Of a stretch of DNA of 64,000 nt, positions 46,792-56,000 are shown one piece after another. The notes under the pieces are model-generated. The model had not been told where the DNA came from, searched no databases, and worked only from the letters and a program-made list of their open reading frames with translations. Where the stretch lies: assembly GCF_014696825.1 (NCBI RefSeq), contig NZ_JACJQU010000014.1, positions 1-64,000 of the forward strand, written 5' to 3'. Position 1 is the stretch's first letter; each line of letters opens with the position of its first letter. A program made the position numbers and the translations under genes. This stretch comes from Anabaena sphaerica FACHB-251. Its GTDB lineage: Bacteria > Cyanobacteriota > Cyanobacteriia > Cyanobacteriales > Nostocaceae.

Positions 46792-46810
46792 CATATTTCC
46801 GGAGAGGTCT

Positions 46811-47035
46811 AATACTTGTCGGTTAAGCTCAAGACAATGAAATTATGTAGGTTGGGTTGTGGAACGTGAACGTTCGCGGAGCAATGGAACTTATCCCTTC
46901 GGAACACTACGTGTTCGCAAAGTGTGCTGTAAGCATACACGCAGTGTGCCGAAGGCATAACCCAACATTTACAAGGGTTTGTTGGGTTTCACTTTGTTCA
47001 ACCCAACCTACTAAAATCCTTAACCGAACAGTATT
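46811..47035. mobile_element. nested inverted-repeat element (225 bp)
   Basis: Outer arms AATACTTGTCGGTTAAG (46811-46827) and its imperfect inverse CTTAACCGAACAGTATT (47019-47035). Inner arms GTAGGTTGGGTT (46847-46858) and AACCCAACCTAC (47000-47011). The middle is rich in small palindromes (GTGAACGTTCGCGG, CACTACGTG). The frame drawn at 46857-47078 is a translation of this element. This looks like one MITE inserted in another, or one element with a two-tier stem. Confidence 0.75.
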
Positions 47036-47345
47036 GATGCTCAATGGACTCGTTTTTGTCTCAAAACCATTATATTGATTTTATGAAAATTAGATCAAGA
47101 AATGCTCCATCTATACCTTAAGACTAATATATCTTCCGAATTTTTAGTCAACATTAACCGTAAGATAGTTTTATTTTCCATCCCCAAACATCTATAAAAG
47201 AAAATAATTGTTTCTATAAATTAGAATTTCCACACAAAAATGCGACTAAATTAGTAGTCAGCAAAACTAAATTTTTCAGTCTTGTTCCTAAAGACTAGTC
47301 CTGTCATCAAAGTATCGCATTTATCCAACAGTATCCCAGAAAAAT

Positions 47346-48851
47346 ATGCCTAGTCTATCAGGAAAACACATTTCTTACTGGATTGATTCAACACCCACAG
47401 CGAATTTTCCACCACTTAGCAATAATCTAACGGTAGATGTTGCAATTGTCGGCGCTGGTATTGCGGGAATCACTGCTGCTACATTACTGAAACGTGCAGG
47501 TAAAACTGTAGCAATAATTGAATCGCGACAAATATCTACTGGTGTCAGCGGTCATACTACAGCCAAAATTACCTCGCTTCATCAATTGATTTATGCAGAT
47601 TTAATTAAAAATCATTGTGAAGAAAAAGCACATATATATGCAAAGTCCAACCAAGCAGCACTAGAATTTGTTGCTAAAACGGTTAGAGAAGAACAAATTG
47701 ACTGTGACTTTAGTCGTCAAAGTGCCTATACTTTCGCTGAAACCGAAGAGAATCTCAAAGACATTGAAAAAGAAGTAGAAGCAGCACTAAAAATAGGATT
47801 ACCTGCCACATTTGTGCGTGAAACTTCCCTACCTTTCCCTATTGCTGGTGCTGTTAAGTTTGACAACCAAGCACAATTTCACTCTCGCAAATACCTGTTA
47901 CACCTGATCAAGCAGATTCCTGGTAATGGAAGTTACGTATTTGAAAATACAAGAGTAGAGAAGGTAGAGGAAAATAATCTTTGCCAAGTCATTACCAACA
48001 AGGGAATTATTCAGGCACAAGATGTCATAGTCGCAACTAATATCCCTATTACCGATGAGGGATTATTTTTTGCGAAAACTTACCCTAAACGTTCTTATAT
48101 AATTGGTGCGCGTATTGCGGAAGATAAAGCACCTCAAGGAATGTACATAGGTTCAGGGGAAAAATACTATTCCATTCGTACTACTCCTGTCAATGGTGGA
48201 TTATTGCTACTCGTTGGTGGTGGTGGACATAAAGTGGGAACAGTGGAAAATACTGAGGAAAAATATCTAGATTTAGAAAATTATGCCCGTTCTCGCTTTG
48301 GTGTTGAGTCCATTGACTATCGTTGGTCTACCCAAGACTTTGTATCTTTTGATAAGATACCTTACGTGGGAAAATTAACTCCCTTAAGCAAGCATACCTT
48401 TGTAGCAACTGGGTTTAGTCTATGGGGTATGACTCAAGGAACCCTGTCAGGAATGATACTTGCAGATAATATTTTAGGCATTGAAAATCCTGCGGCAGAT
48501 TTATACGATGCCACCCGTGCCACTCCTTTTGTTAGCCCACAAGGTATAAAGCAAAACTTAGAAGTTGGCGCACACTGGGTAGGCGATCGCCTCAAAGGAT
48601 TGAATAAATCTCTGTCAGATGTAGCAATTGGTGAAGGAAAACTAGTCACTGTCGATGGTGAGAAGGTAGCTGCTTACCGCGATGAAAAAGGAGAAATACA
48701 CGCTGTTTCTGCGGTGTGTTCTCACTTGGGTTGCGTTGTTGCTTGGAACAGCGCCGAAAAAAGTTGGGACTGTCCCTGTCACGGTTCGCGTTTCAGTTGT
48801 AATGGGGAAGTTTTGCATGGACCGACAGTGAAAGATTTAACTAAGTTATAG
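47346..48851 (+). CDS. FAD-dependent oxidoreductase fused to a Rieske domain
   Basis: 501 residues. An N-terminal DAO-type FAD domain with VAIVGAGIAGITAATLLKRA (dinucleotide fold, about 31-50), and near 370 the second FAD contact segment (THTFVATGFSLWGMTQGTLS-like). The C-terminus is a Rieske [2Fe-2S] domain with CSHLGC (about 455-460) and CPCHGSRF, both Cys-His pairs intact. Such fusions are known in many bacteria and probably pass electrons from an external amine or amino-acid-like substrate; the substrate is unknown. It ends very soon after the Rieske fold. Confidence 0.9.
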   Translation: MPSLSGKHISYWIDSTPTANFPPLSNNLTVDVAIVGAGIAGITAATLLKRAGKTVAIIESRQISTGVSGHTTAKITSLHQLIYADLIKNHCEEKAHIYAKSNQAALEFVAKTVREEQIDCDFSRQSAYTFAETEENLKDIEKEVEAALKIGLPATFVRETSLPFPIAGAVKFDNQAQFHSRKYLLHLIKQIPGNGSYVFENTRVEKVEENNLCQVITNKGIIQAQDVIVATNIPITDEGLFFAKTYPKRSYIIGARIAEDKAPQGMYIGSGEKYYSIRTTPVNGGLLLLVGGGGHKVGTVENTEEKYLDLENYARSRFGVESIDYRWSTQDFVSFDKIPYVGKLTPLSKHTFVATGFSLWGMTQGTLSGMILADNILGIENPAADLYDATRATPFVSPQGIKQNLEVGAHWVGDRLKGLNKSLSDVAIGEGKLVTVDGEKVAAYRDEKGEIHAVSAVCSHLGCVVAWNSAEKSWDCPCHGSRFSCNGEVLHGPTVKDLTKL

Positions 48852-48861
48852 AGGAAACAGT

Positions 48862-48890
48862 AGCCCCCTCTCTGTTTACGGAGAGGGGGT
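48862..48890. repeat. CCCCTCTC hairpin after the FAD-Rieske gene
   Basis: Arms CCCCCTCTC and GAGAGGGGG with a short loop, followed by TTGGGGGTGAGG. Related to the hairpin at 31918-32010. It could stop transcription of the gene ending 10 bp before it. Confidence 0.75.
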
Positions 48891-49113
48891 TGGGGGTGAG
48901 GTTCCGAGATGTAATTCACCCAATGGATAATTTACTATAAAACAGTATTTGAAAGTTTGTTTTAGAGATAAACAAAGTGATTTATTAGGCTTCCAAAAAT
49001 CCTTTGATAGTTTCTGCTGGAATACTAAAAACAGGATGAGCAAGATTTGTAATAGTGACTAGATTAATTACCACGCAACCTAAGCACTTTCATATTGGAT
49101 ATCCTATTTTTTA

Positions 49114-50046
49114 TTATGGTAGACTGCTGAGTTGATTGTTGTTGATCTGGAGGTATTTCAGATTGGTAAGTTCGACTGTTTCCGGTGGCAGACTGCTGAG
49201 TTGATTGTCACTGAGATTGAGGGTTTGCAGGTTGGAAAGTTGTCCTATTTCCGGTGGAATACTGCTGAGTTCATTTTTAAAGAGGTAGAGGGTTTGCAGG
49301 TTGGAGAGTTGTCCTATTTCCGGTGGAATACTGCTGAGTTCATTTTCACCGATGTCAAGGTATTGGAGGTCAGTGAGTTGTCCTATTTCCTCTGGCAGAC
49401 TGCTGAGTTTATTGTTGTTGAGGTGGAGGTCTTGGAGGTTGGTGAGTTGGCCTATTTCTGATGGTAGACTGCTGAGGTAATTGTTGTCGAGGAATAGGTA
49501 TCGGAGGTTGGTGAGTTGGCCTATTTCCCCTGGCAGATTGCTGAGTTTATTGTTATTGAGATAGAGGCATTTGAGGTTGATGAGTCGTCCTATTTCCCCT
49601 GGCAGACTTCTGAGTTGATTTTCACTGAGGAATAGGTATCGGAGGTTGGTGAGTTGTCCTATTTCCTCTGGTAGACTTCTGAAGTAATTGTTGTTGAGGC
49701 AGAGGTCTTGGAGGTTGGTAAGTTGTCCTATTTCCTGGGGCAGACTTTCGAGTTCATTACTTCTGAGGTTGAGGGATTCTAGGTTGGTGAGTTGTCCTAT
49801 TTCCTCTGGCAGACTTTCAAGTTCATTGTAACTGAGGTTGAGGGATTGAAGGTTAGTGAGTTGTCCTATTTCCGCTGGTAGACTGCTGAGTTCATTGCTT
49901 CTGAGGTTGAGGGATTGAAGGTTGGTGAGTTGTCCTATTTCCGCTGGTAGACTTTCGAGTTGATTACTTTTGAGGTCAAGTTCTGTTACACCATCTCTTG
50001 CTGCTTGTTTAATTATCTGTAGTAGTTTTGCATCAGCCATAAACAA
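49114..50046 (-). CDS. leucine-rich-repeat protein
   Basis: 310 residues; the second Met (MADAKLLQII, start 50040) is the likely start. A short helical cap is followed by about 13 consecutive 23-residue LRRs of the bacterial type (LxSLPxEIGQLTNLQxLxL). The protein ends in mid-repeat with LSSLP and two stop codons, so it may have lost or never had a C-terminal cap. The DNA is a 69-bp periodic repeat, which also leaves a long antisense frame open. LRR solenoids bind proteins; the partner is unknown, and no kinase, ROC or STAND domain is attached. Confidence 0.9.
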   Translation of the reverse strand: MFMADAKLLQIIKQAARDGVTELDLKSNQLESLPAEIGQLTNLQSLNLRSNELSSLPAEIGQLTNLQSLNLSYNELESLPEEIGQLTNLESLNLRSNELESLPQEIGQLTNLQDLCLNNNYFRSLPEEIGQLTNLRYLFLSENQLRSLPGEIGRLINLKCLYLNNNKLSNLPGEIGQLTNLRYLFLDNNYLSSLPSEIGQLTNLQDLHLNNNKLSSLPEEIGQLTDLQYLDIGENELSSIPPEIGQLSNLQTLYLFKNELSSIPPEIGQLSNLQTLNLSDNQLSSLPPETVELTNLKYLQINNNQLSSLP

Positions 50047-50181
50047 TTACCGAACCTTGATGACTGGATTTTACCAAACAAATCTTGCAGTTTGAGAACC
50101 GCCATCAAGTAAAAATTTACGCAACTGTACCCAAATCGTTATAGTCTATACGTAAATTCCCTAACTCATAACTGTCTCAAG

Positions 50182-51246
50182 ATGCAAATAGACTTTCATC
50201 ATGGTGTCACCTACGTTGTAGCGCGACTAGCGGGTTTTGACCACGAAGAGGCTGGTATCGTTGCTTACTGCGCCCAGTACGTAGATGATGCTATCAACAG
50301 CGGTTTAATCCGATTCGATAATGGTGCGATGTTTACCCGCATCAGTTCTGCCCACAAAATGTTAGATTATCGCAACTTTCAGGAGTTAGCAATTCATCAT
50401 GTTTGGATTCCTTTTCATTTTTTACCAGGAAATGGCGGAAAACCAGCAGGTGAAGACCCGGAAGGGAAGTTTATTGAAAAATTGATTTGTCGTCCTAACA
50501 GTGATGTTGCACAGCAGATGGTGAGAGAGTGTATTCAACGTCGTGAAAGTGCTTATAGTTTACATCGTCTGGGTATTACAATGCACGTTTATGTTGATAC
50601 CTGGGCGCATCAAGGTTTTGCTGGTGTTAATCATCGGGTAAATGAAGCGAAAAAACTACTTGATGAAAATGAACAACCTGATCGTAATTTGATGGATAGA
50701 TTGAAGAATTATTTTGTCAGTGAGGCTTTACCTTTAGGACATGGTGCAGTTTTGAGTCATCCTGATAAGCCGTTTTTACGTTGGGGTTATATTAACGGTA
50801 GGGGTGAAAACATTAAACGTAATAATCCTGAAGATTTTCTAGAAGCTGCGGATAATATGTGTAAGGCTATGCAGCGTTATTTAAAAGGTGATCCTGATGC
50901 GATTGTACCAGGTTTGCCAGAACCAGATAAAAGTTTAATTGCCTTTATGCTGGAAAATATTAAAGATGCTAAAGGTAGTGTACGTCATCAAAAATGGATA
51001 AATGCGATCGCACGAGGTAAATTCAGTTTTGGTGCAGCTAATATTAACTATATTCCTAAAGGTAAAGGTTCCTGGAAATACCTCGCTTTGGGAACTGAAA
51101 GCCCCGTTGACAAAGATAATGAAATTTTTCCCTATCATCCCAGTTTCTTGGTCAGCAATTGGAAACTCTTTCACGATGCTTTACAAGCACATCAATTTTA
51201 CATTATTCATGATTTACTACCCCAATATGGAATTTGTGTAGCTTGA
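50182..51246 (+). CDS. DUF6765-like protein
   Basis: 354 residues, soluble. Begins MQIDFHHGVTYVVARLAGFD, with His/Asp-rich segments spread over the sequence (YVDDAINSG, AIHHVWIPFHF, HVYVDTWAHQGFAGVNH, LGHGAVLSHPDKPF). This suits a metal-dependent helical (HD- or phospholipase-C-like) hydrolase, and the family seems to be the uncharacterised DUF6765. Function is unknown. It is divergent from the LRR gene (135 bp apart), and a strong palindrome follows its stop. Confidence 0.75.
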   Translation: MQIDFHHGVTYVVARLAGFDHEEAGIVAYCAQYVDDAINSGLIRFDNGAMFTRISSAHKMLDYRNFQELAIHHVWIPFHFLPGNGGKPAGEDPEGKFIEKLICRPNSDVAQQMVRECIQRRESAYSLHRLGITMHVYVDTWAHQGFAGVNHRVNEAKKLLDENEQPDRNLMDRLKNYFVSEALPLGHGAVLSHPDKPFLRWGYINGRGENIKRNNPEDFLEAADNMCKAMQRYLKGDPDAIVPGLPEPDKSLIAFMLENIKDAKGSVRHQKWINAIARGKFSFGAANINYIPKGKGSWKYLALGTESPVDKDNEIFPYHPSFLVSNWKLFHDALQAHQFYIIHDLLPQYGICVA

Positions 51247-51249
51247 AAT

Positions 51250-51315
51250 AGATCCCCGACTTCTTTGAAAAATTATGTTTATTAAATGTAACATTCTGGT
51301 AGAAGTCGGGGATCT
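51250..51315. terminator. palindrome AGATCCCCGACTTCT, possible two-way terminator
   Basis: Perfect 15-bp arms AGATCCCCGACTTCT (51250-51264) and AGAAGTCGGGGATCT (51301-51315) around a 36-base AT-rich loop, between convergent genes. A single arm recurs near 56357. It may be a repeat element serving as a terminator; no strong T-run follows. Confidence 0.6.
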
Positions 51316-51337
51316 GAAGATAGAGAGGGATCTAAAA

Positions 51338-52804
51338 TTACCTCACCTGTAACAATCCTTTAAAGAAATAAATCATGTTCATAAATATCATTTCTATCCA
51401 GAGCATCACATGATCTAACCATGCTAAAATTTGCTCTAAGGGGTGTCTTTCATAACCTAAAAATGTTGCAGTCGTTTCTATCCAATCTGGTTGTAATTGA
51501 TTTTGATGTTTTTCCGTTTCTCTCTCATTTTCAATAGGGGAATGAGGAGTTTCTTTGGTTGATTGTTTACGTTTAAATAAACGCCGTCCTGACTTGGGTA
51601 ATAGTTCTTGCTGAGTATCTTCCTTTGTCAATGAATTAGCAGTTAAACGCAAATTTGCATCATCAGCATTAATTTCTAAATTCCCAAATAAATCACCCCA
51701 ACTTAGCCAAGAATCTGTCATTAAATCTGCTGTTTGCAACTGACTATTTTGATAAACCCTATTGACAGGTTTACCTGGTAGTTTTTGGGAAGTTGGATTC
51801 CCTTCTAGTTTTTGGATTTTCCTACCACCAAAAAAGTAATTGATTGCGGCTTCAATTAATGCTGAAATATCCAAAGTTCGATTTTCCAAACCATCAGCAT
51901 TAACTGTAATATCTCCTCTAGCTTCTACTTGTTCTCTACCATAAATAAATATATCTAATTGAGTTTGAGCAATTTTAATAAGTTCCTGGGTGCTTTGTTG
52001 TACAGGCACTAAAGCCTGAGCTTCTAAATTAGCTAAAGCTGTATCTATAAATGCCAAAAACTTACCAGGATAAGATTGTATATTTAAATTAACCCTGCTT
52101 TCAGGTAAATCTATGATACTGGGATTAGTATTACAAGTTAGCTTGGTCAAAATGCGATCAATTTCTGGTAATAATTCCTGCTCTTTTTTGACTTCGGCTA
52201 ACTTTAAAGAATGCCAATATTCAGCTACTTCACTATTAATGCTATCGGCTAATTTTCCCTGCTGTTGAATTGTCAAAACATCCAAAACTTTGTTATTGTC
52301 GCTAACAAGTACCAAATTGCGATTTTCCAATTTGACAGCAATTCCCTGTACCGTTGGTATATGGTATTGTAGGGTATTTTCTGGCTGTGGAGTCTCAGAA
52401 GTATGAGATTTTAACCACCCTAAACGGGTAGCGACTTCTCTCCATGTATCACCCAAGAAACCTAAAGGGTTGACATTTTGTAAAGTTTGTGTTTGCGAAG
52501 CAGCAGCAGATGGTAGATTTTTAACTAACTCTAAGACGTGCTGAATAGGTGCGTCAGCAGGTGGGGGAGTTTCTGGTTGTAACTGTAGTTGGGTTTTTGG
52601 GGCTTTGGTTTGTAGCCTTTTACCCGCCAGTTCATCTGGCTGAAACATCTGGTAAAGTGGGTAAAGTAGCGCCTCCACACTCCATTTTGTAGCAACTTGC
52701 AAATGTCGGATGGTGTTTTCCCACTGTTGAGTCAACCGCTGAGAATGCTGGTTGATAAAGTTAAATACTTTACTTTGATAACGACTAGAGGAACCAGAAG
52801 ACAT
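51338..52804 (-). CDS. cyanobacterial hypothetical protein
   Basis: 488 residues, mostly soluble. The N-terminus is basic and aromatic-rich (SSRYQSKVFNFINQHSQRLT, then WSVEALLYPLYQMFQP). A central alpha/beta region holds VQGIAVKLENRNLVLVSDNN, a DUF-like segment with DIFIYGREQVEARGDITVNA lies near 300, and long polar linkers follow. The C-terminus is hydrophobic (WLDHVMLWIEMIFMNMIYFF) and may lie on or in the membrane. I know no function. The C-terminal WLDHVMLWIE helix suggests an envelope- or thylakoid-associated scaffold. Confidence 0.72.
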   Translation of the reverse strand: MSSGSSSRYQSKVFNFINQHSQRLTQQWENTIRHLQVATKWSVEALLYPLYQMFQPDELAGKRLQTKAPKTQLQLQPETPPPADAPIQHVLELVKNLPSAAASQTQTLQNVNPLGFLGDTWREVATRLGWLKSHTSETPQPENTLQYHIPTVQGIAVKLENRNLVLVSDNNKVLDVLTIQQQGKLADSINSEVAEYWHSLKLAEVKKEQELLPEIDRILTKLTCNTNPSIIDLPESRVNLNIQSYPGKFLAFIDTALANLEAQALVPVQQSTQELIKIAQTQLDIFIYGREQVEARGDITVNADGLENRTLDISALIEAAINYFFGGRKIQKLEGNPTSQKLPGKPVNRVYQNSQLQTADLMTDSWLSWGDLFGNLEINADDANLRLTANSLTKEDTQQELLPKSGRRLFKRKQSTKETPHSPIENERETEKHQNQLQPDWIETTATFLGYERHPLEQILAWLDHVMLWIEMIFMNMIYFFKGLLQVR

Positions 52805-52913
52805 GGTAGAAATTTGTTAGTTTGAATGTTCTTGAGTTTTGAGACTCCCACAAAACTGTTAGTTAACGTTGGTCAGTGATATCAAGTCCGTTTGAATATT
52901 TATCATATCTGTT

Positions 52914-52946
52914 GGGGCAGGGAATAGGGAATAGGGAATAGGTAAG
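52914..52946. repeat. GGGAATA heptamer repeat
   Basis: Four copies of GGGAATA in the 284-bp gap upstream of the GH38 gene. The rest of the gap contains two copies of a GATATCA-AGTCCG/CCGGACTTGATAT inverted phrase (about 52878 and 52979). Confidence 0.85.
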
Positions 52947-53088
52947 ATAAGAGGAAAACAGATATTATCACTAATGAGCCGGACTTGATATAACATCATG
53001 ATAATGGAAAATAAGCTCAAGTAAGTTTAATTTAGACAATCCCAAACCCAAATCCAATTTTTACATTAATTGTTAATCTTTATTGCTT

Positions 53089-56000
53089 ATGACTTTTCCT
53101 CTATCTCCATGCCATACCCAATTTATATCAGAAACAATTGACAAATTACGCTCTTGTTGTCAATTTAATAGCCAATCTTCTTGGCTTTATCACCGAGTTG
53201 ACTGGGGAATTACTGAGGTGATAAACTCAGATTTGTCTGATTGGCAATCTGTAGAGGTAAATGAAAAAGGAAATATTGCTTGGACAGGTGGAAATCAGGT
53301 TCTATGGTTAACCCAAAAGTTCGTTGTTCCCGAAGATTTACAAGGTTATCCTTTAACTGGGTTATGTTTGCGGTTGGCTTTGGTCTGGTGGGCTGATGCT
53401 GCGGAAGTTTACGTTAATGGTAAGTTGGTATTAACAGGTGATTTATTTGATTGTTCACCGAGAGTGCTTCTAAGTCAAGGGGTGAATCCTGGAGATGAGT
53501 TTTTTGTTGCTGTGCGGTTGGTGAGTCCAGGACATTGTGATGGGGCTTTGGTGCGATCGCTTGTAATTTACGAGTCTACAGATTATAATCTTCCTGATGC
53601 TGGTTTTGTTGCTGATGAGTTGGCAGTTGTTCATCTGTTTTTGCAGCAGTTCGCACCGGAAAGGTTGGCTGGTTTTGTTGCAGGTTTGGAAGATGCAATA
53701 AACCACGAAGGCACGAAGGACACGAAGGAAGAAAAAGAAGAAGGTTGGAAAAGTTTTCTGCTGAAAATACGAGAAGTCTATCTGCGTTCATCTGCGTTCA
53801 TCTGCGTTCAAAATTATAAAATCTTTTTATTGGGTCATGCTCATTTAGATTTAGCATGGTTATGGACTGTTGAGGAAACTTGGAAAGCAGCACAAAATAC
53901 TTTTGAGTCGGTTTTAAATTTACAACAAGATTTCCCAGAGTTAATATTCTGTCATACTACACCAGCTTTGTATGCTTGGGTTGAAAAACACCGTCCTGAT
54001 CTATTTCGAGAAGTTCAAAATCAGGTAAAATCGGGTAAATGGGAAGTTTTGGGTGGTTTTTGGGTAGAACCAGATTTAAATTTACCCTCTGGTGAGTCTA
54101 TTGTTCGTCAGTTATTATATGGTCAGCGTTATTTTTTAGAGAAGTTCGGGAAAGTCTCTTCTGTGGTTTGGGTTCCTGATACTTTTGGTTTTTGTGCGAC
54201 GTTACCCCAGTTTTTGGTGAATGCGGGAATTGAGTTTTTTGTCACCCAAAAGCTACGCTGGAATGATACGACTAAGTTTGATTATGGTTTATTTTGGTGG
54301 CGATCGCTCGATGGTAGTCAAATATTAAGTTATATGTCTGCCCTGATCGGCGAAACTATCGACCCGGTTAAAATGGCTAATTATCTGTGTGAGTGGAAAA
54401 CTCAAACAGGTTTAAATGATGCGTTTTGGCTTCCTGGTGTCGGTGATCATGGTGGTGGTCCAAGTCGTGATATGCTAGAAGTAGCACGACGCTGGGAACA
54501 TTCTCCCATTTTTCCTAAGTTGGAATTTACAACCGCAGAAAATTATTTACAGCAAATAAAATCCCAGTCGGAAAATCTGCCCCAAAATCTGCCCCAAAAT
54601 CTGCCAATATGGGAAGATGAACTATATTTAGAATTTCATCGCGGATGTTATACTACTCACGCAGATCAAAAACGCTGGAATCGAAAATCTGAACATCTAT
54701 TATATCAAGCTGAGTTATTCGCAACTCTCGCAACTGTTCTCTGTGGGGTAACATATCCCCAAGCAGAAATAGAAACCGCTTGGAAACAAGTTTTGTTTAA
54801 CCAGTTTCACGATATTCTTCCTGGTTCTTCCATTACTCAAGTTTACGAAGATGCTTTACCGGAATGGGAAGCAGTCGAAAAAGTGGGAACGACAATATTA
54901 GATGAATCTTTAAGAGCGATCATCGCATCTCACATCAATTTACCACAACCACCGCACCCCAACAGCATACCCGTCATAATTTTTAACTCTCTCAACTGGG
55001 AACGTTGCGAAGTCGTCAGCGTTACCTTACTTCAAAATAATCTAACATGGGAAATTTACGACTTTGACGGAAACCAACTTCCATCGCAACAAAGCGAAAA
55101 CTCTCTATTATTTCTCGCAACCGTTCCATCCATAGGATATCAAATATATTGGCTTTCTCCTACATCTGAAAATCCCAACATTGAAAATTCCCAACTTCCC
55201 CAAAACTGGAAATTAGAAAATGAATATTTGCGAGTTCAAGTCAACCCAGAAACCGGAGACTTAGAAAGCATTTTTGACAAAACCCAACAACGGGAAATTT
55301 TAACCGCTGCGGGAAACCAACTTCAAGCTTTTGAAGATAGTGGACAATATTGGGACGCGTGGAATATCGACCCCAATTATATCACAAAACCTCTACCTCC
55401 AACAGAATTAAAATCAATTCAATGGCTAGAACATGGAAAAATACAACAACGTTTGCGGGTAGTTCGTCAACTTGGGAAATCGGAATTTTTTCAAGATTAC
55501 ATTTTACAAACCGCTTCCCCAATTCTTAAAATTAAGAATACTGTAAATTGGCAAGAAAATCAAGTATTAGTTAAAACAGCATTTCCTCTCAATCTTAACG
55601 CCGAATTTGCAACTTATGAAATTCCCTGCGGTGCTATTCGTCGTTCCACAAATCCCCAAACACCCGCAGAACAAGCAAAATGGGAAGTACCCGCTTTAAG
55701 ATGGGCAGATTTAAGCGCAGACACAGAAACAGGAAAATACGGAGTTAGTCTTCTCAATGATTGTAAATATGGTTACGATGCAAAAACCAATCAACTCCGT
55801 TTAACACTTCTCAGAAGTTCAAACTGGCCAGACTCTCAAGCTGATAGAGGAATACATGAATTTACTTACAGTTTATACCCTCACGTCGGTAGTTGGGAAG
55901 AAGCAGATACAGTTAAAAAAGGTTATGAGTTGAATGTACCATTACAGGTGTTAGTAAATCCAGAAATTCAAACATCTGAAATTAGTATTTCTCAAAATAA

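Larger units (their letters stand above)
46424..47345. other. gap with gene debris and stacked repeats
   Basis: After MITE copy 2 comes an AT-rich stretch with a possible coding remnant (frame ending at 46738; LNGEWEKINTGDLIKAIML). A shared 60-bp block (46732-46791) and a nested inverted-repeat element (46811-47035) follow. The last 310 bp is AT-rich and should contain the promoter of the FAD-Rieske gene. No whole gene is supported. Confidence 0.6.

Noticed and set aside
46857-47078. 73-codon frame
   Set aside because: It is a translation of the nested inverted-repeat element.
49132-49461. 109-codon frame antisense to the LRR gene
   Set aside because: It stays open only because the 69-bp LRR repeat lacks stops on the other strand.
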